Shown here piece by piece: positions 1 through 4,932 of a DNA stretch of 5,513 nucleotides; the stretch's first letter is position 1, and each line of letters opens with the position of its first letter. Below the pieces are notes generated by a model. It saw only the letters and a list, made by a program, of their open reading frames with translations. It was not told where the DNA came from and did no database searches. The DNA comes from Verrucomicrobiota bacterium (GTDB lineage: Bacteria; Verrucomicrobiota; Verrucomicrobiia; Verrucomicrobiales; Akkermansiaceae). The DNA lies in NCBI GenBank assembly GCA_009885905.1, contig VFJU01000039.1:1-5513 (forward strand). Direction: 5' to 3'. Made by a program: the position numbers and the translations under genes.

Positions 1-89
1 ACGCGCAGCCCAAGAAAAGCCGGAACGTCACCCTTGGTCTCGACCGTTCGCCGCACATTCACCGGTTCCCCCGGAGGTGGAACCCTACC
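1..89. repeat. BIME-like 131-bp repeat, copy A (left-truncated by window edge)
   Basis: Positions 1-89 align without gaps to 162-250 with only two differences (at 52 and 63), so this is the right two thirds of the 131-bp repeat whose complete copies lie at 120-250 and 727-857. It ends in CCCTACC (83-89), the inverted form of the GGTAGGG head of the complete copies. The right-end hairpin is intact: GGTTCC and GGAACC arms around a short loop. The left end lies outside the window. A TTG-initiated reading frame crosses it but looks like chance coding in repeat DNA. Confidence 0.9.
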
Positions 90-90
90 T

Positions 91-119
91 GATAAGGCGC
101 TCTCGCTGAGCCGGCAAAA
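91..119. repeat. Degenerate solo REP between two repeat units
   Basis: This stretch starts GATAAGGCGCTCTCG, a diverged form of the GGTAGGGCGCTCTCG head of the complete units. The palindrome partner arm has decayed: the perfect 9-bp arm of the intact repeat is replaced by CTGAGCCGGC, leaving only a GCTC/GAGC stem (99-102 with 108-111). It lies one base after the end of copy A and directly abuts the start of copy B at 120. I read it as the remnant of a repeat unit that lost its right half. What is seen is the similarity; the truncation history is inferred. Confidence 0.6.
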
Positions 120-250
120 GGTAGGGCGCTCTCGCCGAGAGCGCAGGCGAAAGAGTCGAGAACGCGCAGCCCAAGAAAAGCCGGAACGTCACCCTTGGTC
201 TCGACCGTTCGCCCCACATTCACTGGTTCCCCCGGAGGTGGAACCCTACC
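120..250. repeat. BIME-like 131-bp repeat, copy B, downstream of the RAYT gene
   Basis: A complete unit bounded by GGTAGGG (120-126) and its inverted form CCCTACC (244-250). The left REP has GTAG followed by a perfect palindrome with 9-bp arms (126-134 and 136-144). The right REP, read on the minus strand from 250, has GTAG followed by an imperfect hairpin: GGTTCC pairs with GGAACC, then one mismatch, then CC with GG and a three-base loop. Two REPs in inverted orientation make it a BIME in E. coli terminology. It differs from copy C (727-857) at 8 of 131 positions, all between unit positions 37 and 105. It begins 16 bases beyond the RAYT stop codon on the minus strand. Confidence 0.92.
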
Positions 251-265
251 TTCAGATCTTCTACG

Positions 266-715
266 TTACAAATCTTTCCAATCCCTGCGGTAGGGCCATT
301 GGGCTGGATCCTCGACCAATCCCGCCCGCACGGGATTCAGCCGGATGTAATCCGCCTTTTGTTCTGCACTCTCCAACGACCTCAGGCGATGATCGAAAAA
401 TCCGTCCTGCCAGCGGATGCCTTTCTGGGTGGCGAGCCAGCGTTTCCAATTGGCGACCGCCTTCTGCATCTGAAACTGCTGGGAAAATATGACAATCCCG
501 TGAAGATGATCCGGCATGGCGAGGATCAGCCTCCAGCTCCAGTCTCCGCATTGTTCGCGGAAGGCAACGGAAGCAAGGATCGCTTCCCAAATTTCGGTTT
601 TTGCCAAATGGTTTGTCCCTCGGGGCTGACAGTTGATTGTAATGAAAAAGGCCTCTTGGGTCGGATCAATCCAGTTAGGCACATCATGAGGAAGGTGCTT
701 TCGGGTCGGTTTCAT
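266..715 (-). CDS. REP-associated tyrosine transposase (RAYT), Y1_Tnp / IS200-like HUH family
   Basis: A protein of 149 residues, of the usual size for a short RAYT. Visible landmarks are the HUH metal-binding motif in MPDHLHG (residues 67-73; His70 and His72), the family block WQDGFFDH (102-109), and the catalytic-tyrosine helix DYIRLNPVRAGLV (122-134) with Tyr123 as the likely nucleophile. Y1 enzymes cut single-stranded DNA at hairpin repeats, making a 5'-phosphotyrosine link. RAYTs are the chromosomal branch tied to REP sequences, and this gene sits between two REP pairs. The start chosen is the ATG at 713-715. The frame stays open upstream to 781, but that extension lies in repeat DNA and conserved sequence begins only after Met715. 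There is no clear Shine-Dalgarno; the leader carries a REP hairpin and a T6 run (see findings). All catalytic residues look intact, so an active enzyme is plausible. Family assignment is confident; REP processing is inferred from context. Confidence 0.9.
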   Translation of the reverse strand: MKPTRKHLPHDVPNWIDPTQEAFFITINCQPRGTNHLAKTEIWEAILASVAFREQCGDWSWRLILAMPDHLHGIVIFSQQFQMQKAVANWKRWLATQKGIRWQDGFFDHRLRSLESAEQKADYIRLNPVRAGLVEDPAQWPYRRDWKDL

Positions 716-726
716 GATCGAAAAAA

Positions 727-857
727 GGTAGGGCGCTCTCGCCGAGAGCGCAGGCGAAAGAGCCGAGAACGTGCAGCCCAAGAAAAGTCGGAACGTCGTC
801 CTTGGTCTCGACCGTTCGCCACACTTTCACCGGTTCCCCCGGAGGTGGAACCCTACC
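727..857. repeat. BIME-like 131-bp repeat, copy C, upstream of the RAYT gene
   Basis: A complete unit with GGTAGGG at 727-733 and CCCTACC at 851-857, the same length and orientation as copy B and about 94% identical to it (8 substitutions, no gaps). The left palindrome arms are 733-741 and 743-751; the right hairpin is identical to that of copy B. It lies 11 bases upstream of the RAYT start codon, so any transcript of that gene starting further out would carry these hairpins. One base (858) separates it from the second REP family at 859. Confidence 0.92.
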
Positions 858-858
858 C

Positions 859-1006
859 GGTAGGGCTGGGCCGCCGCGCCCCGCCGACTTTTGCCCTGAG
901 GGTGAGGTGTGTTGGAATGCGACTTCTTCGGGGATTTTCTTTCGCGAGTCAGAACCATTCACGCCGCTGGCGACAAGTGGGCGGACCACGGCGGGTCAGC
1001 CCTACC
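859..1006. repeat. Second-family BIME: inverted pair of GTAG-headed REPs with mismatch hairpins
   Basis: The left end begins GGTAGGGC (859-866). GGC (864-866) and GGGC (868-871) pair with GCC (883-885) and GCCC (878-881), with T867 opposed to C882 as a mismatch and a six-base loop. The right end, read on the minus strand from 1006, also begins GGTAGGGC and has the same 3+4 bp stem, mismatch position and loop size. Its four-base arm is GACC/GGTC instead of GGGC/GCCC, so pairing is kept by compensatory changes. The inner part (886-979) has no gene I can recognise; it holds a small CGCC/GGCG hairpin at 962-972. The family differs in hairpin sequence from the 131-bp units but shares the GGTAGGG head. 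Confidence 0.72.
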
Positions 1007-1027
1007 ACCGACAACCGACAACCGACC
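1007..1027. repeat. Short tandem heptamer, three copies of ACCGACA/ACCGACC
   Basis: Three adjacent heptamers (1007-1013, 1014-1020, 1021-1027) read ACCGACA, ACCGACA, ACCGACC. They link the second-family BIME to a decayed REP copy. The last one supplies the distal arm of the stem-loop at the end of purF. With so few copies this may be a slippage product of no function. Confidence 0.7.
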
Positions 1028-1062
1028 ACGGCGGCCCAGCCCTGCCGTTTTAAAGGTCGGTT
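1020..1062 (-). terminator. Stem-loop at the 3' end of purF, overlapping the stop codon
   Basis: In the purF transcript, AACCGACC (1062-1055, starting inside the TAA stop) can pair perfectly with GGTCGGTT (1027-1020). Inside that 8-bp stem, after a TTTAAA bulge, ACGGC pairs with GCCGT, leaving an 11-base GC-rich loop. No U-run follows, so this is not a canonical intrinsic terminator. It could be a 3'-end barrier that protects the message, or simply repeat-derived. The distal arm comes from the heptamer repeat and the loop from the decayed REP. Confidence 0.35.
1023..1046. repeat. Degenerate third REP of the second family
   Basis: Positions 1024-1046 match 984-1006 at 20 of 23 bases, so this is a near-duplicate of the inverted REP next door. 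Its minus-strand head is GGCAGGGC, so the GTAG tetranucleotide has become GCAG, and the arm pairing seen in the two intact members is spoiled. Its outer 16 bases also form a near-perfect inverted repeat with 859-874 (15 of 16). It looks like a decayed copy generated with the neighbouring heptamer repeat. It ends 14 bases before the purF stop codon. Confidence 0.6.
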
Positions 1063-2986
1063 AGAGCGGAAGATCGTAGCTGCGGCCACCGACACCTTCG
1101 TACCAGCGGAGGTAGGCGAGATTCACCATCGCGTAGCCGCCCGGCGTTGGATAGTTTCCAGTGAAATACCAATCACCACAGTCTCCCTTGATCGAGGCGT
1201 GGAGGTTATCGATGGTTTGGAAAATCACCTGCACCTCGCCATCCCAGTCGATCCCCTCGGGGTAAACCATCCGGCTGATTTCAGCGGAGACTTCCTCGTG
1301 GGTGAATGCGGCATAAATCGCTTGGACTCGGTTGCGGCGATCCTCGACGGGGAGCTTGAGCTCCGCTTGGCAGTCGTCGTAAACACGATCTAACAGACTC
1401 TGCCGCCCCGCCCGGCGGTGGAGCGCGATGGCAGCTTGGAACGCGATGAATTTCCCCAGCTCCGACATGTCGATGCCGTAGCAGTCCGGGTAGCGGATCT
1501 GCGGCGCGGTGGAACAAATGACAATCTTCGACGGCTTGGTGCGTGCGAGAATTTTAAGAATCGACTGCTTCAACGTCGTGCCACGGACGATCGAGTCGTC
1601 AAGCGCCACGAGGTAGTCTCCCGGCTTCACGACCCCGTAGGTGATGTCATAAACGTGGGAGACCATCTGATCTCGACCGCTTTCCTGAGAAATAAATGTG
1701 CGCATTTTGATGTCCTTGTGCGCCACCTTCTCGCCCTTCGGCCAATTCCGGAGGATCAAGTCGTCTAACAACTCCGGAGTGATCGCGCCGTCCGTGGACG
1801 CTTGCAAAATCGATGCGCGCACTTCTTGGCGGCGGAAAAGCCGCAGGCCATCCATCAAACCATAGTAGGCGGTCTCCGCGGTGTTAGGGATGAATGAGAA
1901 AATCGTTTTATCAAATTTCCCTTCGATCGATGCCACCACTTGTGGCACCAACGCCGCGCCCATCGCCTTACGCTCGCGGTAAATCTGTGGGTCATTACCC
2001 CGCGAAAAATAAATTTTCTCAAACGAGCACGGGGTGAAGCGCTGCGGTGGGGCGAATGCCGAGTCCGACATCGTTCCATCCGACTTGATCGTGATCATCG
2101 ACCCCGGATCCACCGCTTTCACCGCGCTGGCATCCACCTCGAAAACCGTCATCAATGGCACACGCTCCGAGGCGAATGCGATCACCTCGTCCGTCACTAA
2201 CATGTGACACGGCCGGATCCCGTGAGGATCGCGCATCACGAACATATCGCCATTTCCGATGACTCCACAAATCGCATAGCCACCATCCCAAGCCGCAGCG
2301 GACTCGGAGACGAGCTTGGGCACATCCAAGGCGGCGGAAATTCTAGCAGGAATCTCCGCGCCAGGAACTCCCGCGTCACGAAGGTGGCGGTAAAGATCCG
2401 TGTGCGCCTCGTCCAAGTGGTAACCGATCTCTTCTAACACCGTCTGCGTATCCGTCCCGAACACTGGGTGCTGACCCCGCTCGATGAGCACCTCATTGAG
2501 CTTGGCAGCGTTGGTCATGTTGAAATTTCCCATCACCATCAAGGTGCGCGTCGGCCAGTTGCTGCGGCGTAGATACGGGTGACAGCAGCCCGAATCGAAA
2601 TCGCCAGAAGTCCCGTAGCGCAGGTGCCCGATGAGGATTTCCCCGCCAAATTCGAAGTGCTTTTTCACACTCGCGGGGTCTTTGTGATCCATCACGCCCT
2701 TGCGAGACATTTTATAGAAGTCGCGGGTCTCCTTGCGAAAAATTTCTGCTAGGGCGTCCTTTTCAATCCCCCGCCGGCGGTGGACATAAGGCTGACCGAT
2801 GGGCATGTCGATCTTCACGCAGCCGATCCCCGTTCCGTCTTGTCCGCGGTTGTGCTGCTTCTCCATCAGCAAAAATAACTTATTCAAGCCCCACAGGCAG
2901 GTGCCGTAGCGGTCGTAATAATAGGCAAGCGGCTTGCGCAGCCGCACCGCTGCGATCCCGCATTCGTGTGTGAGAAAGTCGCTCAT
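1061..2986 (-). CDS. purF: Amidophosphoribosyltransferase (glutamine PRPP amidotransferase), long form
   Basis: Catalyses PRPP + glutamine + water to 5-phosphoribosylamine + glutamate + diphosphate, the first committed step of cytoplasmic purine synthesis. The 641 residues hold an N-terminal class II (Ntn) glutaminase and a C-terminal phosphoribosyltransferase domain. Cys9 in HECGIAAVRL is the expected nucleophile, implying removal of an eight-residue propeptide. Glutaminase landmarks are GHLRYGTSGD (120-129), MGNFNMTN (152-159), RDPHGIRP (252-259) and FASER (271-275). The transferase domain shows EKIYFSRGND (323-332), the PRPP loop ALDDSIVRGTT (461-471), CYGIDM (502-507) and FTGNYPT (608-614). 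It is well over 100 residues longer than the common PurF of about 470-510 residues and resembles the Bacteroidetes type, with inserts such as residues 56-115. The ATG at 2984-2986 starts 19 bases after the purM stop, so the two are probably cotranscribed; no strong Shine-Dalgarno is visible. The reading frame is intact. Confidence 0.95.
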   Translation of the reverse strand: MSDFLTHECGIAAVRLRKPLAYYYDRYGTCLWGLNKLFLLMEKQHNRGQDGTGIGCVKIDMPIGQPYVHRRRGIEKDALAEIFRKETRDFYKMSRKGVMDHKDPASVKKHFEFGGEILIGHLRYGTSGDFDSGCCHPYLRRSNWPTRTLMVMGNFNMTNAAKLNEVLIERGQHPVFGTDTQTVLEEIGYHLDEAHTDLYRHLRDAGVPGAEIPARISAALDVPKLVSESAAAWDGGYAICGVIGNGDMFVMRDPHGIRPCHMLVTDEVIAFASERVPLMTVFEVDASAVKAVDPGSMITIKSDGTMSDSAFAPPQRFTPCSFEKIYFSRGNDPQIYRERKAMGAALVPQVVASIEGKFDKTIFSFIPNTAETAYYGLMDGLRLFRRQEVRASILQASTDGAITPELLDDLILRNWPKGEKVAHKDIKMRTFISQESGRDQMVSHVYDITYGVVKPGDYLVALDDSIVRGTTLKQSILKILARTKPSKIVICSTAPQIRYPDCYGIDMSELGKFIAFQAAIALHRRAGRQSLLDRVYDDCQAELKLPVEDRRNRVQAIYAAFTHEEVSAEISRMVYPEGIDWDGEVQVIFQTIDNLHASIKGDCGDWYFTGNYPTPGGYAMVNLAYLRWYEGVGGRSYDLPL

Positions 2987-3005
2987 GCGTATTTAAGATT
3001 AAAAA

Positions 3006-4001
3006 TCACTCGCCGATGACGGTGACGCGGACACCCTCTTCCGCCACCATCCGACCCAGCACCGAGCCGCCAGCACCCGCTGTTAGAGCGGCGGCGACGT
3101 CGGCCTCGGCCACGATGGCCACCCAGCCGATGCCCATGTTGAAGGTGTGAAAACGGTCCTCGGCATCGACGTGGGACAAAAGTTTTTCGATACCCGGAAG
3201 CTCCCATCGCGGGATGACTAAATCGGCACCCATGCCGCGGAACAAACGTTCCAAATTTTCCGGAAGTCCCCCGCCCGTGATGTGGGACATCGCCTTGGGC
3301 TTCACGCCGGCCGCCTTGAGGTCGCGCGTGACATCATGATAGAGACGGGTCGGCTTGAGCCACTCGCCAAGCTCCGCCTGGGTGACCTCGCCGGGAAATT
3401 CATGGAGCACGCGGCGGACCAGCGACCAACCGTTCGCGTGGATGCTGTCCGATGCGTAACCGATCAACACATCGCCGATGGCGACCGTGGTCGGGTCGAT
3501 CAAATCAGGCTTTTCCGCGCAGCCGATGCAGAATCCGGAAAGCTCGATCACCTCAACGGGAACGATCCCGGGCATTTCCGCAGTCTCCCCCCCCGCGAGG
3601 ATGCAGTCACACGCCTCAAGATAATCCGCCATGCCCGAAATCAGCCGAGTGATTTTCTCCTCGTGCAACGCAGCGATGCCGATGTAGTCGAGAAATAACA
3701 GCGGATCGCCACCCGTCGTTAGGATATCGTTCACGCTCATCGCGACCAAGTCTTTACCCGCCGTCTCGAGCAAATCGTGCTCGAGCAGGAGTTCTAACTT
3801 CGTGCCCACGCCATCGCAACCGGTCATTATCACCGGCTCCTTGTAGCTGCTGAGGTCGTAACAAGCAGCGAAAAGCCCGAACGCTCCCCATAATTTCCGA
3901 GTCTGCTGAGTTCTCCGCACATGAGTGCCGATGTCGCCCACCAAGGCGGCCGCTTTGCGCGTGTCCACCCCTGCTTGTTGATAAGTTAACTTGCCCGCCA
4001 T
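3006..4001 (-). CDS. purM: Phosphoribosylformylglycinamidine cyclo-ligase (AIR synthetase)
   Basis: Closes the imidazole ring: FGAM + ATP to aminoimidazole ribonucleotide + ADP + phosphate, the fifth step of IMP synthesis, in the cytoplasm. From the ATG at 3999-4001 it has 331 residues, close to the usual 340-350. Family blocks in order: LTYQQAGVD near the N-terminus, GCDGVGTKLELL (61-72; Cys where Thr is usual), VNDIL (90-94), GGETAEMPG (137-145), HANGWSLVRRV (188-198), ITGGGLPENLERL (241-253) and TFNMGIGWV (286-294). The frame is open further upstream (ATG at 4037, TTG at 4055), but those 12-18 extra residues have no counterpart before the AGVD block of known PurM. Met4001 also has a weak AGCGGA upstream. 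First gene of a purM-purF pair; its promoter should lie in the AT-rich region beyond 4001. Confidence 0.95.
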   Translation of the reverse strand: MAGKLTYQQAGVDTRKAAALVGDIGTHVRRTQQTRKLWGAFGLFAACYDLSSYKEPVIMTGCDGVGTKLELLLEHDLLETAGKDLVAMSVNDILTTGGDPLLFLDYIGIAALHEEKITRLISGMADYLEACDCILAGGETAEMPGIVPVEVIELSGFCIGCAEKPDLIDPTTVAIGDVLIGYASDSIHANGWSLVRRVLHEFPGEVTQAELGEWLKPTRLYHDVTRDLKAAGVKPKAMSHITGGGLPENLERLFRGMGADLVIPRWELPGIEKLLSHVDAEDRFHTFNMGIGWVAIVAEADVAAALTAGAGGSVLGRMVAEEGVRVTVIGE

Positions 4002-4122
4002 ATTCCGCTGAGCTCGTTCTACCACCCCAACGCCCATCACGAAGAAAAAATCCAAGTTTTTTTAAATCCTCAAAAATCCTTTCGAAACCATCAAAACCAC
4101 GATCCAGAATAATAATTTTTTA

Positions 4123-4153
4123 GAAAAAAGTGGCTATAAAAAACACTTTTCTC
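4123..4153. promoter_or_regulatory. 10-bp dyad, candidate operator upstream of purM
   Basis: GAAAAAAGTG (4123-4132) is matched by CACTTTTCTC (4144-4153), its reverse complement except for one base, around an 11-base AT-rich spacer. Its centre-to-centre spacing is 21 bases, about two helical turns, which suits a dimeric regulator. It covers the weak purM -10 candidate. It does not resemble a PurR box that I can recognise, and A-rich DNA produces such dyads by chance, so function is speculative. Confidence 0.3.
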
Positions 4154-4235
4154 AAAACGTTCAAAAAAAGATTGCCAATTTAATCAGATTGTCATACTAG
4201 TAAGAAAGATTAGCGAAACCGATTGTTAAGGTTTA

Positions 4236-4263
4236 TTGACATTTCGACAAATTTGCTTACAAC
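4236..4263 (+). promoter_or_regulatory. Candidate sigma-70-type promoter for the ABC transporter genes
   Basis: TTGACA (4236-4241) is a perfect -35 hexamer, followed after 16 bases by TACAAC (4258-4263), which matches the -10 consensus TATAAT at four of six positions. Transcription would start near 4270, only a few bases before the ATG at 4276. The message would be leaderless or nearly so, consistent with the lack of any Shine-Dalgarno there. The -10 is weak, so the exact start is uncertain. Confidence 0.45.
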
Positions 4264-4275
4264 CGCAACAAATCA

Positions 4276-4926
4276 ATGACTCAACAAGCTCCATCTATCC
4301 ATCTCGACTCCGGTCTTGAAATTGGTTACGGCGCCCCACTTGCTCGATTTGGGCAAGAGGTTGATCTCGCTGGCGGCACCCATTTCCTCCTCGCCCGCAA
4401 CGGCCGGGGCAAGACCACCCTCCTCCGGACACTCGCCGGCACGCAAAAAGCCGTTTCTGGAAATTTCCGCGTTAACGGGTACGTCCAATACCTGCCAGAA
4501 GATCTCCGCTTCGATTCGGAAATCACACCGTCCATGGTTTTCCGCACGCTGCTGCCGAAAGCTCGCCGGCAAGAAGCGCTCGACTTGGCAAGCCACATCG
4601 AGCTCGACGTGAAAAAGCCCTACGGCCGACTTTCCACGGGAAATCGTCGCAAAACCAGCCTGATCGTCGCCGAATTTTCCGTGAAGCCAGACCGCGGCAA
4701 CATTCTACTTCTCGACGAGCCCTTCAGCGGTCTCGACGCGTTCGCTAGGCAAGCCTTCGAGGAGATTTGGAAAAATTCCGCTTCTAACGTGCTGCGATTG
4801 GTGAGCTGCCACCCCGACTACGATTCGATGGCCATGCCGAGCGCTTTGATGATCGATGGCGATAGAGCGCGACACTTTAAAGGGGCCAACCAGACATGGA
4901 GTGGCCTCAAAGCCCTAATGAATTGA
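4276..4926 (+). CDS. ABC transporter ATP-binding protein (compact, 216 aa)
   Basis: A cytoplasmic ATPase subunit of one nucleotide-binding domain and almost nothing else. Motifs in order: Walker A ARNGRGKTT (40-48; Ala replaces the usual first Gly), Q-loop Gln71 in YVQYLPE, signature LSTGN (119-123, in place of LSGGQ), Walker B ILLLDEP (143-149) with catalytic Glu148, D-loop SGLD (151-154) and switch His179 in SCHPD. All residues needed for hydrolysis are present. Its partner is presumably the membrane protein starting six bases later; together they look like an ABC-2-style transporter, more often an exporter than an importer, and no substrate-binding protein is seen. The start has no Shine-Dalgarno and may be leaderless. 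The short size and non-canonical signature recall CcmA-like ATPases, but the downstream gene is not recognisably CcmB. The substrate cannot be told. Confidence 0.9.
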   Translation: MTQQAPSIHLDSGLEIGYGAPLARFGQEVDLAGGTHFLLARNGRGKTTLLRTLAGTQKAVSGNFRVNGYVQYLPEDLRFDSEITPSMVFRTLLPKARRQEALDLASHIELDVKKPYGRLSTGNRRKTSLIVAEFSVKPDRGNILLLDEPFSGLDAFARQAFEEIWKNSASNVLRLVSCHPDYDSMAMPSALMIDGDRARHFKGANQTWSGLKALMN

Positions 4927-4932
4927 ACCACC

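Larger units (their letters stand above)
120..857 (-). mobile_element. RAYT-REP unit (REPtron-like): transposase gene between two direct BIME copies
   Basis: A single-domain Y1 transposase gene is enclosed by two 131-bp repeats in the same orientation (120-250 and 727-857), with 476 bp of non-repeated DNA between them that is almost entirely the gene. This is the arrangement known for REP-associated tyrosine transposases, which in E. coli recognise and cut REP hairpins carrying a 5' GTAG-type tetranucleotide. Both repeats here carry GTAG heads. I see no long terminal inverted repeats framing the gene as in DDE insertion sequences, and no target duplication, as expected for Y1 enzymes. Whether the unit still moves cannot be read from one copy; such genes are often single-copy residents that spread REPs rather than themselves. 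Confidence 0.75.
4002..4275. promoter_or_regulatory. AT-rich divergent intergenic region between purM and the ABC transporter
   Basis: Most of these 274 bases form the only strongly AT-rich stretch of the window, rich in A- and T-runs of four to seven, some about one helical turn apart, so intrinsic bending is possible. It must hold the promoters of both divergent transcripts. For purM, the minus strand offers TTGAAC (4164-4159) and, 18 bases on, TTTATA (4140-4135), a weak sigma-70-like pair that overlaps the dyad at 4123-4153. No riboswitch fold, tRNA or convincing small ORF was seen. Confidence 0.6.

Noticed and set aside
34..492. TTG-initiated plus-strand frames starting inside the repeats (also at 802-1053) with a shared MVSTVRRTFTGSPGGG-like start
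   Set aside because: The shared start is only translated repeat DNA. The frames run into unrelated sequence and there is no ribosome binding site or recognisable protein.
716..781. 22-residue N-terminal extension of the RAYT to a start at 781
   Set aside because: The extra codons translate repeat DNA (the REP palindrome), while RAYT similarity begins after the ATG at 713-715.
1..857. CRISPR array
   Set aside because: The repeats are 131 bp, diverged and internally palindromic, with a transposase gene between two of them. There are no short uniform repeats with regular unique spacers and no cas gene.
299..1393. A 364-codon plus-strand open frame antisense to the RAYT gene and the end of purF
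   Set aside because: It crosses the complete RAYT gene in antisense, two repeat families and part of purF, and its translation shows no domain. It is a shadow of GC-rich coding on the other strand.
3282..3698. Plus-strand 138-codon frame antisense to purM
   Set aside because: It lies wholly within an intact, well-conserved purM and shows no family features of its own.
4002..4055. 18-residue N-terminal extension of PurM to a TTG at 4055, or to the ATG at 4037
   Set aside because: Known PurM proteins begin only a few residues before the AGVD block, which fits the ATG at 3999-4001. The upstream options have no ribosome binding site.
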